64,000 nt of DNA, from NCBI RefSeq assembly GCF_003171675.1, contig NZ_QFZQ01000003.1, forward strand, positions 310,001 through 374,000, read 5' to 3'. Below are positions 40,816 through 48,600 of this stretch, piece after piece (positions within the stretch are counted from its first letter, which is position 1; every line of letters starts with the position of its first letter). The DNA comes from Reichenbachiella versicolor (lineage in GTDB: Bacteria; Bacteroidota; Bacteroidia; Cytophagales; Cyclobacteriaceae). The translations under genes and the position numbers were made by a program. The notes beneath the pieces were generated by a model. It saw nothing but the letters and a program-made list of their open reading frames with translations. It made no database searches and was not told where the DNA came from.

Positions 40816-42258
40816 ATGAAAAATAACCTACTACTCATCATAGTTGGACTCCTAATCCTTGGATGTGCTGGAGAAAAAAAGACAGAAAAACCTACCCTAG
40901 TAAAGCAGACTAAAGAACGCCCAAATGTGCTCATTATCCTAGCTGACGACCTTGGCTGGGCTGATGTAGGGTTCAATGGAAGTACTGATATCCCAACACC
41001 CGCACTAGACAATATCGCCGACGATGGAGTGGTTTTCTCAGCAGGATATTGCACACACTCTTACTGTGGGCCAAGTAGATCAGGATTGTTAGCAGGAAGG
41101 TATCAGCAGCGGTTTGGCTGTGAGAATAACCTCGGGAAGACCTTCGATGGAGAGACGCCAGGGTTACCATTAGAAGAGCAGCTACTATCCGAAGTGTTAC
41201 AAGACAATGGATATCAAACTTGTGCGATAGGGAAGTGGCATCTAGGAAACGAACCCGCATATTGGCCATCAAGTCGAGGATTTGACGACTGGTTTGGGTT
41301 CGCAGGGGGCTCGAGAAACTACTGGGGCAAGTCTACAGGGCCTGGATTTTCAGCTTGGCAGGAGATCATGAGAGATGGTCAACCAGAGCCTAGAGAGAAC
41401 CTAGGGTATCTCACAGATGACTTCTCCAATGCAGCCATAGAATACATCGATCAATACAGCCAGTCTGAAGAACCATTCTTCATGTACCTCGCCTACAATG
41501 CACCCCACGCTCCGATTCAGGCGACCAGCGAATATTTCGATTTGGTAGATCACATCGAGCAAGGAGAAAGAGCCGCCTATGCCGCCATGGTAGCCGGTAT
41601 GGACGTAGGTATCGGAAAGGTAGTAGACAAGCTGAAAGAAACAGGGGAGTATGATAATACCATCATATTCTTCTACAGTGACAATGGCGGACATGGAAAA
41701 GGCTCTGATCAGTCGCCCTATCGAGGACAAAAAGGATTGTTATTCGAAGGAGGAATCAGAGTGCCATTTTTGATGTCATGGCCTCAGGGATTTAAAGGGG
41801 GACAAAAATATGATCAACCCATCATCGCCTATGACATATTTACCACCGTCATGAGTGCAGCAGGTATCACATCAGAGAAGCAAGACCTCCTATCAGGAGT
41901 GGATTTAGTGCCATATTTGAGTGATACCAAGACAGAAGGAGTACCTCACAAAGAACTTTTTTGGAGGTATAGTGATGGTGCTGGATTTGCCGTGCGAGGA
42001 GGTGATTACAAGTTGGTCAGAGAAGCCGTACGAGAAGAATTATTCCTATTCGACTTATCTACAGATCCATACGAGCAAAAAAACATAGTAGATGAAAAGC
42101 CAGAAATAGTCAAAGAACTGCTCGCATCCTATCAAGAGTGGAATAAAGAAAATGTAGAAAACCTATGGCCAGACGCTCACTTGCCCAACATAGGTAAGAT
42201 GAAAAAAGCCAGAGAAGCCGCTGTCAAGAAAGCCACAGGAGGAGAGAATAGGTATTAG
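40816..42258 (+). CDS. S1-family arylsulfatase-type sulfatase (lipoprotein)
   Basis: 480 residues. Lipoprotein signal (LIIVGLLILGCAGEK, Cys about residue 16). Formylglycine motif C84-G-P-S-R in SYCGPSRSGLLAGRY; metal segments LADDLGWADVGFNG and YSDNGGHGKG, and IGKWHLG. Closely similar to the preceding sulfatase in order and spacing of motifs. The 82-bp gap suggests co-transcription. Confidence 0.92.
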   Translation: MKNNLLLIIVGLLILGCAGEKKTEKPTLVKQTKERPNVLIILADDLGWADVGFNGSTDIPTPALDNIADDGVVFSAGYCTHSYCGPSRSGLLAGRYQQRFGCENNLGKTFDGETPGLPLEEQLLSEVLQDNGYQTCAIGKWHLGNEPAYWPSSRGFDDWFGFAGGSRNYWGKSTGPGFSAWQEIMRDGQPEPRENLGYLTDDFSNAAIEYIDQYSQSEEPFFMYLAYNAPHAPIQATSEYFDLVDHIEQGERAAYAAMVAGMDVGIGKVVDKLKETGEYDNTIIFFYSDNGGHGKGSDQSPYRGQKGLLFEGGIRVPFLMSWPQGFKGGQKYDQPIIAYDIFTTVMSAAGITSEKQDLLSGVDLVPYLSDTKTEGVPHKELFWRYSDGAGFAVRGGDYKLVREAVREELFLFDLSTDPYEQKNIVDEKPEIVKELLASYQEWNKENVENLWPDAHLPNIGKMKKAREAAVKKATGGENRY

Positions 42259-42462
42259 CATTTAAGAGTAGTGTGATAGCCTTTTGGATTTAGATTTTCT
42301 TCCATAAGGCTGTCGGACTCCTAAAAACTAACCGTAGTGTCATCCGAGCACTGCGAGACAATTTAATCTGGTAATTGAGTATGCTACAAGTAGTAGATTG
42401 TTGGAGCATCCAAGGATGAGTCAAAAAAGCATGGTTAACTCAAAAGCATAAAACAACGAAGC

Positions 42463-43893
42463 ATGAAACATACAATACTGCTAATAGTACTTTCAGTTTT
42501 TTTGACAAATCAATCGTTCGCACAAAAAAACAACATTCTCTTCATCAGTATCGACGATCTTAGGACACAATTAGGCGCATACGGAGAGGAACAAATGATC
42601 ACACCTAATCTAGATGCACTGGCTAAAGAATCGAGGCTATTTAATCGCCACTATGTCCAAGTTCCTACCTGTGGGCCATCACGAGCCTGTATGCTGACCG
42701 GTAAGAATCTAACAGCAGTGTCAGACATCAGTCACGGGCATTTAGCCAAGCAGCTCAAAGGAAAGCCAGAAACAGATAATCCAGAGACATTTATCCACCA
42801 CCTTAAGCGAAACGGATACTACACCGTAGGTATGGGCAAGATTAGTCATCAAGCCAGTGGCCATAGAGGGAAAGAATTGGAACTACCTCATAGCTGGGAC
42901 AAGTTCGTATTTGATCCGAATAACCCTTGGAAAGGAGCATTGTTGCATTCTTATGCCAATGGAGTCCATCGTAATAAAGAATATCGACCAGCCTATGAAT
43001 TCAAAGAGGTAACAGATGAAGAATATTCAGACGGCTACTTGGCCAGTCTGGCAGTAAATGAACTAGACCAATTAGCCGGTAAAGATCAGCCATTCTTCAT
43101 GGCAGTAGGCTTCTTCAAACCCCACTTGCCATTCGGTGGGCCAAAGAAGTATTGGGATATGTATAATCATGGTGATATTGAACTCTCTCCTAATCCAGAA
43201 GTCCCTCAAGATGTTGATAGAGTATTCCTTCATCCTAGCAACGAGTTCTTTGGTCAGTACACCCACCCAGAAAAGGGAGGTTTTGGAGTAAGAATCTCTG
43301 ATGAATATGCCAAGAACGTGATTCATGCCAACTACGCGTCCGTCACCTACACAGACGCACAAGTTGGAAAGATCTTGAACAAGCTAAAGGAACTCGGGCT
43401 AGATCAAAACACGATCGTCATCGTATGGGGAGACCATGGCTGGCACCTAGGAGACCAAACCATTTGGGGCAAGCACAGTGCTTTTGAACGAGCGCTGAAT
43501 AGTACTTTTATGATTAAGATACCAGGTATGAAAAAAGCTGGAGTGCCTACTGATGCCCTTGTAGCGTCCATCGATGTATATCCGACCATCTGTGAATTAG
43601 CTGGAGTAGAAAAGCCTCAAGGGCTAGATGGTAAAAGCATGGTGTCTCTACTAAAGAACCCAAAGTCAAAAGGCAAAGAAGCAGTTCATAGTTACTGGAG
43701 AAACATCATCAGTATCCGAAGCGATCAGTACCGCATGGCATGGTTCTACAATGGAGAAAGAGAAGAAGTAATGCTATTCGATCACAAAGCTGACCCAAAC
43801 GAAACCATCAACATAGCCAAGCAAAACCCTAAAGTAGTCGAGGAACTAAAAGAGCAAATTAGAAAGTTAAACAAAGGGTTTCTACCCTTGTAG
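42463..43893 (+). CDS. S1-family sulfatase, iduronate-2-sulfatase-like
   Basis: 476 residues with a signal peptide (ending SFAQ). Formylglycine motif C70-G-P-S-R in VPTCGPSRACMLTGKN; metal segments FISIDDLRTQLGAYG and WGDHGWHLGDQTIWGKH. This is the iduronate-2-sulfatase-like pattern (S1_7 group, unconfirmed), which in marine Bacteroidota also includes sulfatases for algal galactans. Last gene of the sulfatase run; the 204-bp gap before it is larger than the others. The IS256 remnant follows. Confidence 0.9.
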   Translation: MKHTILLIVLSVFLTNQSFAQKNNILFISIDDLRTQLGAYGEEQMITPNLDALAKESRLFNRHYVQVPTCGPSRACMLTGKNLTAVSDISHGHLAKQLKGKPETDNPETFIHHLKRNGYYTVGMGKISHQASGHRGKELELPHSWDKFVFDPNNPWKGALLHSYANGVHRNKEYRPAYEFKEVTDEEYSDGYLASLAVNELDQLAGKDQPFFMAVGFFKPHLPFGGPKKYWDMYNHGDIELSPNPEVPQDVDRVFLHPSNEFFGQYTHPEKGGFGVRISDEYAKNVIHANYASVTYTDAQVGKILNKLKELGLDQNTIVIVWGDHGWHLGDQTIWGKHSAFERALNSTFMIKIPGMKKAGVPTDALVASIDVYPTICELAGVEKPQGLDGKSMVSLLKNPKSKGKEAVHSYWRNIISIRSDQYRMAWFYNGEREEVMLFDHKADPNETINIAKQNPKVVEELKEQIRKLNKGFLPL

Positions 43894-43923
43894 GTTGAAA
43901 GGGAAGTTATCTGAAAATAGTAG

Positions 43924-44082
43924 AATAGAAGGGTATTTACTAATGATGGAGCCTTATTAAAATTGCTTTATCTAGTTACAAAAAGAATAACTGAAAAATG
44001 GTGTAAGCCTATAGCTAATTGGAAATCTGCTTTCTCTCAAATAGCTATTATCTTTCAGGATAGATTAATAGATAATAATTAA
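43924..44082 (+). pseudogene. IS256/mutator-family transposase C-terminal remnant
   Basis: An in-frame stretch of about 52 codons with no start codon, ending in TAA at 44080-44082. The translation contains VFTNDGALLKLLYL, then RITEKWCKPIANW and FSQIAIIFQDRLID. This matches the C-terminus of IS256-family transposases (FPNDEALLKLLYL ... KKWTMPIxNW ... QLAIxFGDRL). The rest of the element is gone; stop codons precede the fragment. It marks a past insertion at the boundary between the sulfatase operon and the accessory region. Confidence 0.75.
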
Positions 44083-44108
44083 AACATGACACACTTTACT
44101 GAATAGAC

Positions 44109-44231
44109 CCCTGCAATCTGCGGGAAGGTTTCGGGAAGACCCGACGAGTCCCTGCAATCTGCGGGAAGGTTTCGGGAAGACCCGACGAGCCCCTGCAATC
44201 TGTAGAAAGGTTTCGGGGAAGACCCGCTCGA
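44109..44231. repeat. Three-unit 41-bp tandem repeat
   Basis: Units begin CCCTGCAATCTG at 44109, 44150 and 44191. The first two are nearly identical; the third differs (CTGTAGAAAGG) and runs into the left end of the ~341-bp repeat. Each unit contains a CGGGAAGACCCG-type hairpin. Confidence 0.8.
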
Positions 44232-44563
44232 TCGCAATTGTATTGCGATTTTATTTTGACTATAGCATCTGTGATGCGACCTCCATATTTAAACTGATCC
44301 AATTTTTTTTACTCATATAGTATCGTTAAGTCCATAATGGTTACTTTAACAAAGGACAATACTTCATTGTTTCTAATCTTATATCTTTTAGACATAAATA
44401 CAAGTTAACATCAAGATGACCGCAATGCAATTGCTAGATACTTCTCTATTAAGCTAAATTTCAGTCGCAAAACATTTGCGACCGAGCGGGAATATCAAGA
44501 ATCTATTAGATTTGACATAATGTGTATAATCACCATTATACACATTAACATTACAACTACGTT
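44223..44563. repeat. Dispersed repeat, copy 1 (TIR element plus tail ending at ACGTT)
   Basis: Starts CCCGCTCGATCGCAA and has an inverted partner ending GACCGAGCGGG at 44490; both terminal repeats are themselves small palindromes. An 80-bp tail continues to ACTACGTT at 44556-44563 and includes a perfect 11-bp hairpin (44520-44530 with 44535-44545, loop CACC). Copy 3 at 49494 matches over the full length; copy 2 matches the right part only. No ORF inside. Confidence 0.8.
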
Positions 44564-44570
44564 GTAACAC
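44561..44570 (+). other. Cassette left core (cassette A)
   Basis: GTTGTAACAC, the exact inverse complement of GTGTTACAAC at 46492-46501 at the far end of the same three-gene unit. Interpreted as an integron-type cassette boundary. Confidence 0.55.
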
Positions 44571-44608
44571 ATTACCCAAACAAATAATCAAACTAATTTC
44601 GAATTAAT

Positions 44609-44624
44609 TAGACTAATTGGTCTA
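44609..44624. promoter_or_regulatory. Candidate TetR operator
   Basis: TAGACTAATTGGTCTA, an imperfect palindrome with TAGAC/GTCTA arms. It overlaps the -33 region of the TetR promoter. A related TAGAACGGTCTA lies at 45260-45271 before the next gene, and GGTCTAGTT is shared by both. Confidence 0.5.
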
Positions 44625-44648
44625 GTTGAGATATTTTATTTATATTTG
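44617..44648 (+). promoter_or_regulatory. Promoter of the TetR-family gene
   Basis: TTG at 44617-44619, 21 bp spacer, then TATATTTG at 44641-44648, an exact TAnnTTTG match 8 bp before the ATG. Confidence 0.5.
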
Positions 44649-44656
44649 TCAAAAAA

Positions 44657-45238
44657 ATGGGGTACAAACACAACATAGACGAAATTTTAGATATAGGTTA
44701 TGATGTTCTTCGTAAGAATGGATATCATAATGTAGGAGTAAACCAAATTCTTAAAGAAGCTGGTATACCCAAAGGTTCCTTTTATAATTTTTTTGAATCT
44801 AAAGAGGATTTTGCCGTTAAGGTAGTTAAGCGCTATGGTGAGACAAATACAGAATGGATGAAAGCTTTTTTTGACAATTCAGAATTATCTCCTATCGAAT
44901 CGTTACAATCATTTTATAAGTTTATGATTGATACAAATGAAACTGATGATTATTTAAGTGGTTGTATAGTTAATAATATGAGTATTGAGGTTGGTAGAAT
45001 AAACAATATAATGGCATCTAAAGCCAATGAACAATTTATTAGTTGGCTAAACATATTAGCACAAGTTATTAGTAAAGGACAAAATTTAAAAGAAATCACA
45101 ACCAAGTTTAATGCGTTAGAAATTGCTGAATATTTACACGCAGGGTTTTACGGAACATTCTCAAGAATGAAAGTCACTAGGAACAGAACTTATATGGATA
45201 TATGGTATAATATGTCTTTTGAATTTATAAAGAACTAA
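44657..45238 (+). CDS. TetR/AcrR-family transcriptional regulator
   Basis: 193 residues. N-terminal TetR helix-turn-helix (residues 6-55): ILDIGYDVLRKNGYHNVGVN, then ILKEAGIPKGSFYNFFESKEDF. The C-terminal ligand domain, with DYLSGCIVNNMSIEVG, resembles the NemR/AcuR-like group; the Cys in SGC may matter for reactive-compound sensing (inference). A palindrome overlapping its promoter and a related one before the next gene suggest it represses itself and the two downstream genes. Confidence 0.88.
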   Translation: MGYKHNIDEILDIGYDVLRKNGYHNVGVNQILKEAGIPKGSFYNFFESKEDFAVKVVKRYGETNTEWMKAFFDNSELSPIESLQSFYKFMIDTNETDDYLSGCIVNNMSIEVGRINNIMASKANEQFISWLNILAQVISKGQNLKEITTKFNALEIAEYLHAGFYGTFSRMKVTRNRTYMDIWYNMSFEFIKN

Positions 45239-45259
45239 AAAAATTTAAATTAAAATAAG

Positions 45260-45271
45260 TAGAACGGTCTA
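45260..45271. promoter_or_regulatory. Second candidate TetR operator
   Basis: TAGAACGGTCTA, a palindrome with TAGA/TCTA arms 11 bp before the next ATG, sharing GGTCTAGTT with the site before the tetR gene. Confidence 0.4.
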
Positions 45272-45282
45272 GTTTATCTAAA

Positions 45283-45726
45283 ATGAAAATTATAAACACC
45301 AAAACAATCCTAATAATGCTTATAGGCACAGCTTTATTATCATTTAAAATGTCCTATACGAAAACAAATAATATGAATATAACAATGGATGGAGCTCAAC
45401 TCTATCAAAAAAACTACAAACAGTTCAATTATTATATAGAAACCATTGGAAGTGTTTCTATTGATAAGGTAGAATTAAAGGATAAAAAACTAACCGCTAT
45501 CTATTCATACGAACAAGGTAGTGAGCATAGAAATGTAGTAAGTGAATTACACCAAGATAAAGACGGTATTTACAAAGGAAAATGTACTACTAAGGTAAAT
45601 GGAAAAATTTTACTAGCTGTCAATACTTGGTTGAGATTCAACGAAGATGGTTCTGCAAATGGTAACTGGAGTTGGTCGGGTGCTCCATCAAAAAATGACC
45701 CTGTCGTAACAATTTCAAAAAAATAA
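45283..45726 (+). CDS. Exported protein of unknown function
   Basis: 147 residues with a hydrophobic N-terminal signal (TILIMLIGTALLSF). The mature part has beta-rich phrases (KLTAIYSYEQGSEHRN, GIYKGKCTTKVNG) and ends near SGAPSKNDPVVTISKK. No family recognised. It lies between tetR and the ABM-like lipoprotein with an 8-bp gap to the latter, so it is in the same operon. Confidence 0.6.
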   Translation: MKIINTKTILIMLIGTALLSFKMSYTKTNNMNITMDGAQLYQKNYKQFNYYIETIGSVSIDKVELKDKKLTAIYSYEQGSEHRNVVSELHQDKDGIYKGKCTTKVNGKILLAVNTWLRFNEDGSANGNWSWSGAPSKNDPVVTISKK

Positions 45727-45734
45727 TAAGAAAC

Positions 45735-46460
45735 ATGAAAATTAATTTATCAATTATAGCATTATCGCTATTAAGTTTAGCTGCTTGTAATTCTGAAAAA
45801 ATGAGCACAACAGCATCAAAAGGAAACAAAATGGAAACTTCAAAAATGAGTAACACACATACCTTGGAATTAAAAAAAGGTGAGTTATTCCTTGTTGCAA
45901 TAGCCGACCAAAAGGAAGGAAAAGAAGCCTTATTACAAGAATATTTTGGTACTATAATGCCCTCAGCAATGAAGAATGGTTTCACACCTCTTGGTCAACT
46001 TCATATTGACAATATTGTTAAAGCCAACAATTTTACTCCAAATAATTTTATAGGACTGTTTAAATGGCCAAACATGACCTCTGTTCAAGCTTTCATGTCT
46101 GATTTCACTCCAGAACAATTAAAGGAGCTAAGAATACCTATATGGAATGAATTTAAAGCACATATGATTGCATTACAAGAAGATAAAACGTTTATGATTG
46201 ATGAAAGCAACCTATATGAAGTAAAAACTCTTTGGACTAAAGATATGGTTAAAACAAATTCAATTACCGAAAATGGAGGTAAAGTTATATTAAACCAACC
46301 TGTTGCTGGATATGAAGATTTAAAAGGAAATGAAGCTCCAAATCAAATTTTAATTATAGAATGGAAAGATAAAAAAACGGCAGATAAATTTGAAAAAATG
46401 AATATGTTAAAGTCTAAAAAAGAAGAAGCTTTTTATACTCATTTTACTTTATTCCAATAA
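45735..46460 (+). CDS. Lipoprotein with two dimeric alpha-beta-barrel (ABM/DUF1330-like) repeats
   Basis: 241 residues. Lipoprotein signal (LSLLSLAACNSEK, Cys about residue 19). The mature part seems to contain two similar ~85-residue units, one with LFLVAIADQKEGKEALLQEY and one with ILIIEWKDKKTADKFEKM, each like the ferredoxin-like ABM or DUF1330 fold. Function unknown. Last gene of cassette A. Confidence 0.6.
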   Translation: MKINLSIIALSLLSLAACNSEKMSTTASKGNKMETSKMSNTHTLELKKGELFLVAIADQKEGKEALLQEYFGTIMPSAMKNGFTPLGQLHIDNIVKANNFTPNNFIGLFKWPNMTSVQAFMSDFTPEQLKELRIPIWNEFKAHMIALQEDKTFMIDESNLYEVKTLWTKDMVKTNSITENGGKVILNQPVAGYEDLKGNEAPNQILIIEWKDKKTADKFEKMNMLKSKKEEAFYTHFTLFQ

Positions 46461-46491
46461 AACAAGATTATCATTTACAGTAACTAAAAAC

Positions 46492-46628
46492 GTGTTACAA
46501 CAATGTGTAAAAGCAATATCGGTTTGGGTGTAAACTCGAACCGTTTTTGTCTTTAATTAAGTATATTGTTAACCGAAAAGTAAGTAGACTTTAATCCGCT
46601 ACTGCTCTTACACTAACCGTTAGCAACA
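46492..46628 (+). other. attC-like recombination site (cassette A end / cassette B start)
   Basis: GTGTTACAAC at 46492-46501 is the exact inverse complement of the cassette A left core. Inside, AAC-aat-GTGTAAaAGCA pairs with TGCTcTTACAC-taacc-GTT across the ~120-bp interval, an imperfect hairpin of attC type with core AAC/GTT. GTTAGCAACA (46619-46628) is then the left core of the next unit. Confidence 0.55.
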
Positions 46629-46633
46629 ATAAG

Positions 46634-47305
46634 ATGAAATTCCTAAACTTAATTCTGATCGTCATCATTTCAATTCTCTTAATTATGTCGTTAGTTGCAT
46701 TAGTAGCAATTCACTGGCAACTTTTGGAGTTAGAGTTTTCTTTTACGCCAAGTGGAATTAATAACTATTTGAGTTCATACGCTACCTATAAAGCCCTTTT
46801 TACAGGAACGATTGCAACATGTGCAGCTTATTTTGGACTTCTTAGGGTTAAAGTTTCTGAAGACGCCAATAGAGAAAAAATCAAACAAGATTACTTTAAC
46901 GAGTGGAAGATCACTTTCCAAGTGAGGTCATCTGAGGTTGAAAGAAAAGATGGACGAATGATAGGTGAGTTAACGAAGGTAAGGAGAGCTTTATTCAATG
47001 ATCTCTATTCTTTAAAGTTCAACATTCAAAATAAAGAAGAACTTACTAAGGTTTTTGACAAGCACATTAAACCTTTGGTTGACTTTTTTGAAACACAGAA
47101 TGACCGGCATGTGAACTTGGGTGGTGTGTATCCAGATGATCAATATAGCTACTCCTTTGATTCCTTCAGATTCATATTTATGGGCATGACAGAAAACTAT
47201 TATGATAACATTGTACAAGACCTAAAGGAACTTTATTTGTCGGGATTGAATGAAAACCGAAATATCGATGCTCAAATGTACAATTCGGCAGTACTCGTTG
47301 TTTGA
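46634..47305 (+). CDS. Membrane protein of unknown function (cassette B)
   Basis: 223 residues with two hydrophobic segments (about 5-30 and 48-70), then a soluble region with a basic start and a helical Lys/Glu-rich middle. No family recognised. It starts 13 bp after the GTT core of cassette B. The matching right core TGTTGCTAAC was not found downstream, so the cassette end is probably lost. Confidence 0.6.
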   Translation: MKFLNLILIVIISILLIMSLVALVAIHWQLLELEFSFTPSGINNYLSSYATYKALFTGTIATCAAYFGLLRVKVSEDANREKIKQDYFNEWKITFQVRSSEVERKDGRMIGELTKVRRALFNDLYSLKFNIQNKEELTKVFDKHIKPLVDFFETQNDRHVNLGGVYPDDQYSYSFDSFRFIFMGMTENYYDNIVQDLKELYLSGLNENRNIDAQMYNSAVLVV

Positions 47306-47329
47306 AGTCTTCCGAAGGGTGACTTCAAA
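47301..47329. terminator. Hairpin at the end of the cassette B gene
   Basis: TTTGAAGTC (47301-47309) pairs perfectly with GACTTCAAA (47321-47329) and overlaps the stop codon. No T run follows, so terminator function is uncertain. Confidence 0.35.
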
Positions 47330-47344
47330 CTTAAAAATGAGACC

Positions 47345-47508
47345 CTAGTGTCTCCCGACACGGCCTGCTTATCAAATCATCTCTATATCCGATCCTCCTA
47401 CAGATTAGCATAATCTATTACACTTGAGTAAAAATAGTGCTTAGTATCTCGTTTATTGGCACTTTGATTTAAAGATAGCACTAGAAAGCCCGTGTCAGGA
47501 GACACTAG
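47345..47508. repeat. Inverted-repeat unit left of repeat copy 2
   Basis: A 21-bp arm starting CTAGTGTCTCC (47345-47365) is matched in inverse at 47488-47508 (ending GGAGACACTAG) with two mismatches. The ~120-bp interior has no ORF. A separate perfect 11-bp palindrome (47521-47531 with 47544-47554, TATTTTAAGTG) lies just to the right. Confidence 0.6.
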
Positions 47509-47556
47509 AACTTCATCTTCTATTTTAAGTGCCGTTGCACTTACACTTAAAATAAC

Positions 47557-47781
47557 GGTTACTTTAACAAAGGACAATACTTCATTGTTTCTAATCTTAT
47601 ATCTGTTAGCCATAAATACAAGTTAACATCAAGATGACCGCAATGCAATTGCTAGATACTTCTCTATAAAGCTAAATTTCAGTCGCAAAATACTTGCGAC
47701 CGAGCGGGAATATTAAGAATCTATTAGATTTGATATAATGGTTATAATCACCATTATACACATTAACATTACAACTGCGTT
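47557..47781. repeat. Dispersed repeat, copy 2 (right part only)
   Basis: From GGTTACTTTAAC at 47557 onward it matches copies 1 and 3, through CGAGCGGG at 47708 and the tail to CTGCGTT at 47781. The left ~115 bp of the element is absent and replaced by the CTAGTGTCTCC inverted-repeat unit, so this copy is a mosaic. Confidence 0.75.
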
Positions 47782-47788
47782 GTGAGCC
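47779..47788 (+). other. Cassette left core (cassette C)
   Basis: GTTGTGAGCC, the exact inverse complement of GGCTCACAAC at 48395-48404 beyond the gene it precedes. Confidence 0.55.
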
Positions 47789-47800
47789 ATCGAGCAGAAA

Positions 47801-48388
47801 ATGAAGAAACCATCTAACATACTGTCACTAATCTCAGTCCTATTTCTGACTACATGGCTTATATCAAGCTTCTTCGGAGGAATGGTCCTTTATGCGATTA
47901 TGTATTGGTGGATTCTCCTACCTGTTTTGGTCATATACGTCATAACACTTATAAAAACAATCGCGGATTTCTTCTTTGAAAAACCTCGTATCTATCATAT
48001 TCGAACCTTTGTTCATCTATACGGATTAACAATTCTTACTGTAGCAACTCTGTATGATTCAGAACTCTTCAAATCGAAAAAATTATTGAGTGCAACACTT
48101 ATCGATGACCTAAGTAGTATTTCCATCAACCTAAGAAACGATAACACATTTGATACACATGTTTCTGGAATGTTCGGTTATTCAGAAGAATACCGTGGCA
48201 AATACGAACTTAAAGGTGATACTATCATTTTTCTAAACCGACCATATGAAAACAACTTTATACCAGATAGAGTTTTAATCAACCATGCTGATTCTGCCAT
48301 ATATATTAATAAGCTCAAGAACGGGGAATTTGATCAAACTCGATCATTTGTAAATTACTTCAGAATTGACCTGAACGAATTGAAATAA
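47801..48388 (+). CDS. Membrane protein of unknown function (cassette C)
   Basis: 195 residues with three likely hydrophobic segments in the first ~90 residues (LISVLFLTTWLISSFF, WWILLPVLVIYVITLI, LYGLTILTVATL), then a soluble beta-rich domain with GDTIIFLNRPYENNF. No family recognised. Sits alone in its cassette, 12 bp after the left core, and ends 6 bp before the right core. Confidence 0.6.
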   Translation: MKKPSNILSLISVLFLTTWLISSFFGGMVLYAIMYWWILLPVLVIYVITLIKTIADFFFEKPRIYHIRTFVHLYGLTILTVATLYDSELFKSKKLLSATLIDDLSSISINLRNDNTFDTHVSGMFGYSEEYRGKYELKGDTIIFLNRPYENNFIPDRVLINHADSAIYINKLKNGEFDQTRSFVNYFRIDLNELK

Positions 48389-48394
48389 TAAAAA

Positions 48395-48591
48395 GGCTCA
48401 CAACATGATATAGTCAAGGCATGATAGTTTGGAGGTTAGGTGAGGTCACTGCATTCTAGTAATACCGGAAAAATCTGATGATTTTTCCCCACACCGTAAA
48501 TAGAATAGTGAAAAAATCATCAGATTTTCCTCAGCAGAATCCGTAACTTTCGCTCTTTAAATTTCACGCCTGATATATAGGCGTTACCCAC
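48395..48591 (+). other. attC-like recombination site (cassette C end / cassette D start)
   Basis: GGCTCACAAC at 48395-48404 matches the left core of cassette C. An AAC...ATATA..TCA..GGC arm pairs loosely with GCC..TGA..TATA..GTT near 48569-48585. Between them is a second near-perfect 21-bp inverted repeat (48467-48487 with 48510-48530, GATGATTTTT type). GTTACCCAC at 48583-48591 is the left core of the next unit. Confidence 0.5.
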
Positions 48592-48600
48592 AATTAGAAA

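Noticed and set aside
44109-44231. 41-bp repeats as a CRISPR array
   Set aside because: The units are contiguous with no spacers, there are only three, and no cas genes are in the window.
44096-44302. 68-residue minus-strand frame across the tandem repeats and repeat copy 1
   Set aside because: It is built entirely of repeat sequence and is not kept in the other copies.
47398-47613. 71-residue minus-strand frame in repeat copy 2
   Set aside because: It spans the junction of two repeat modules and inverted repeats; no protein features.
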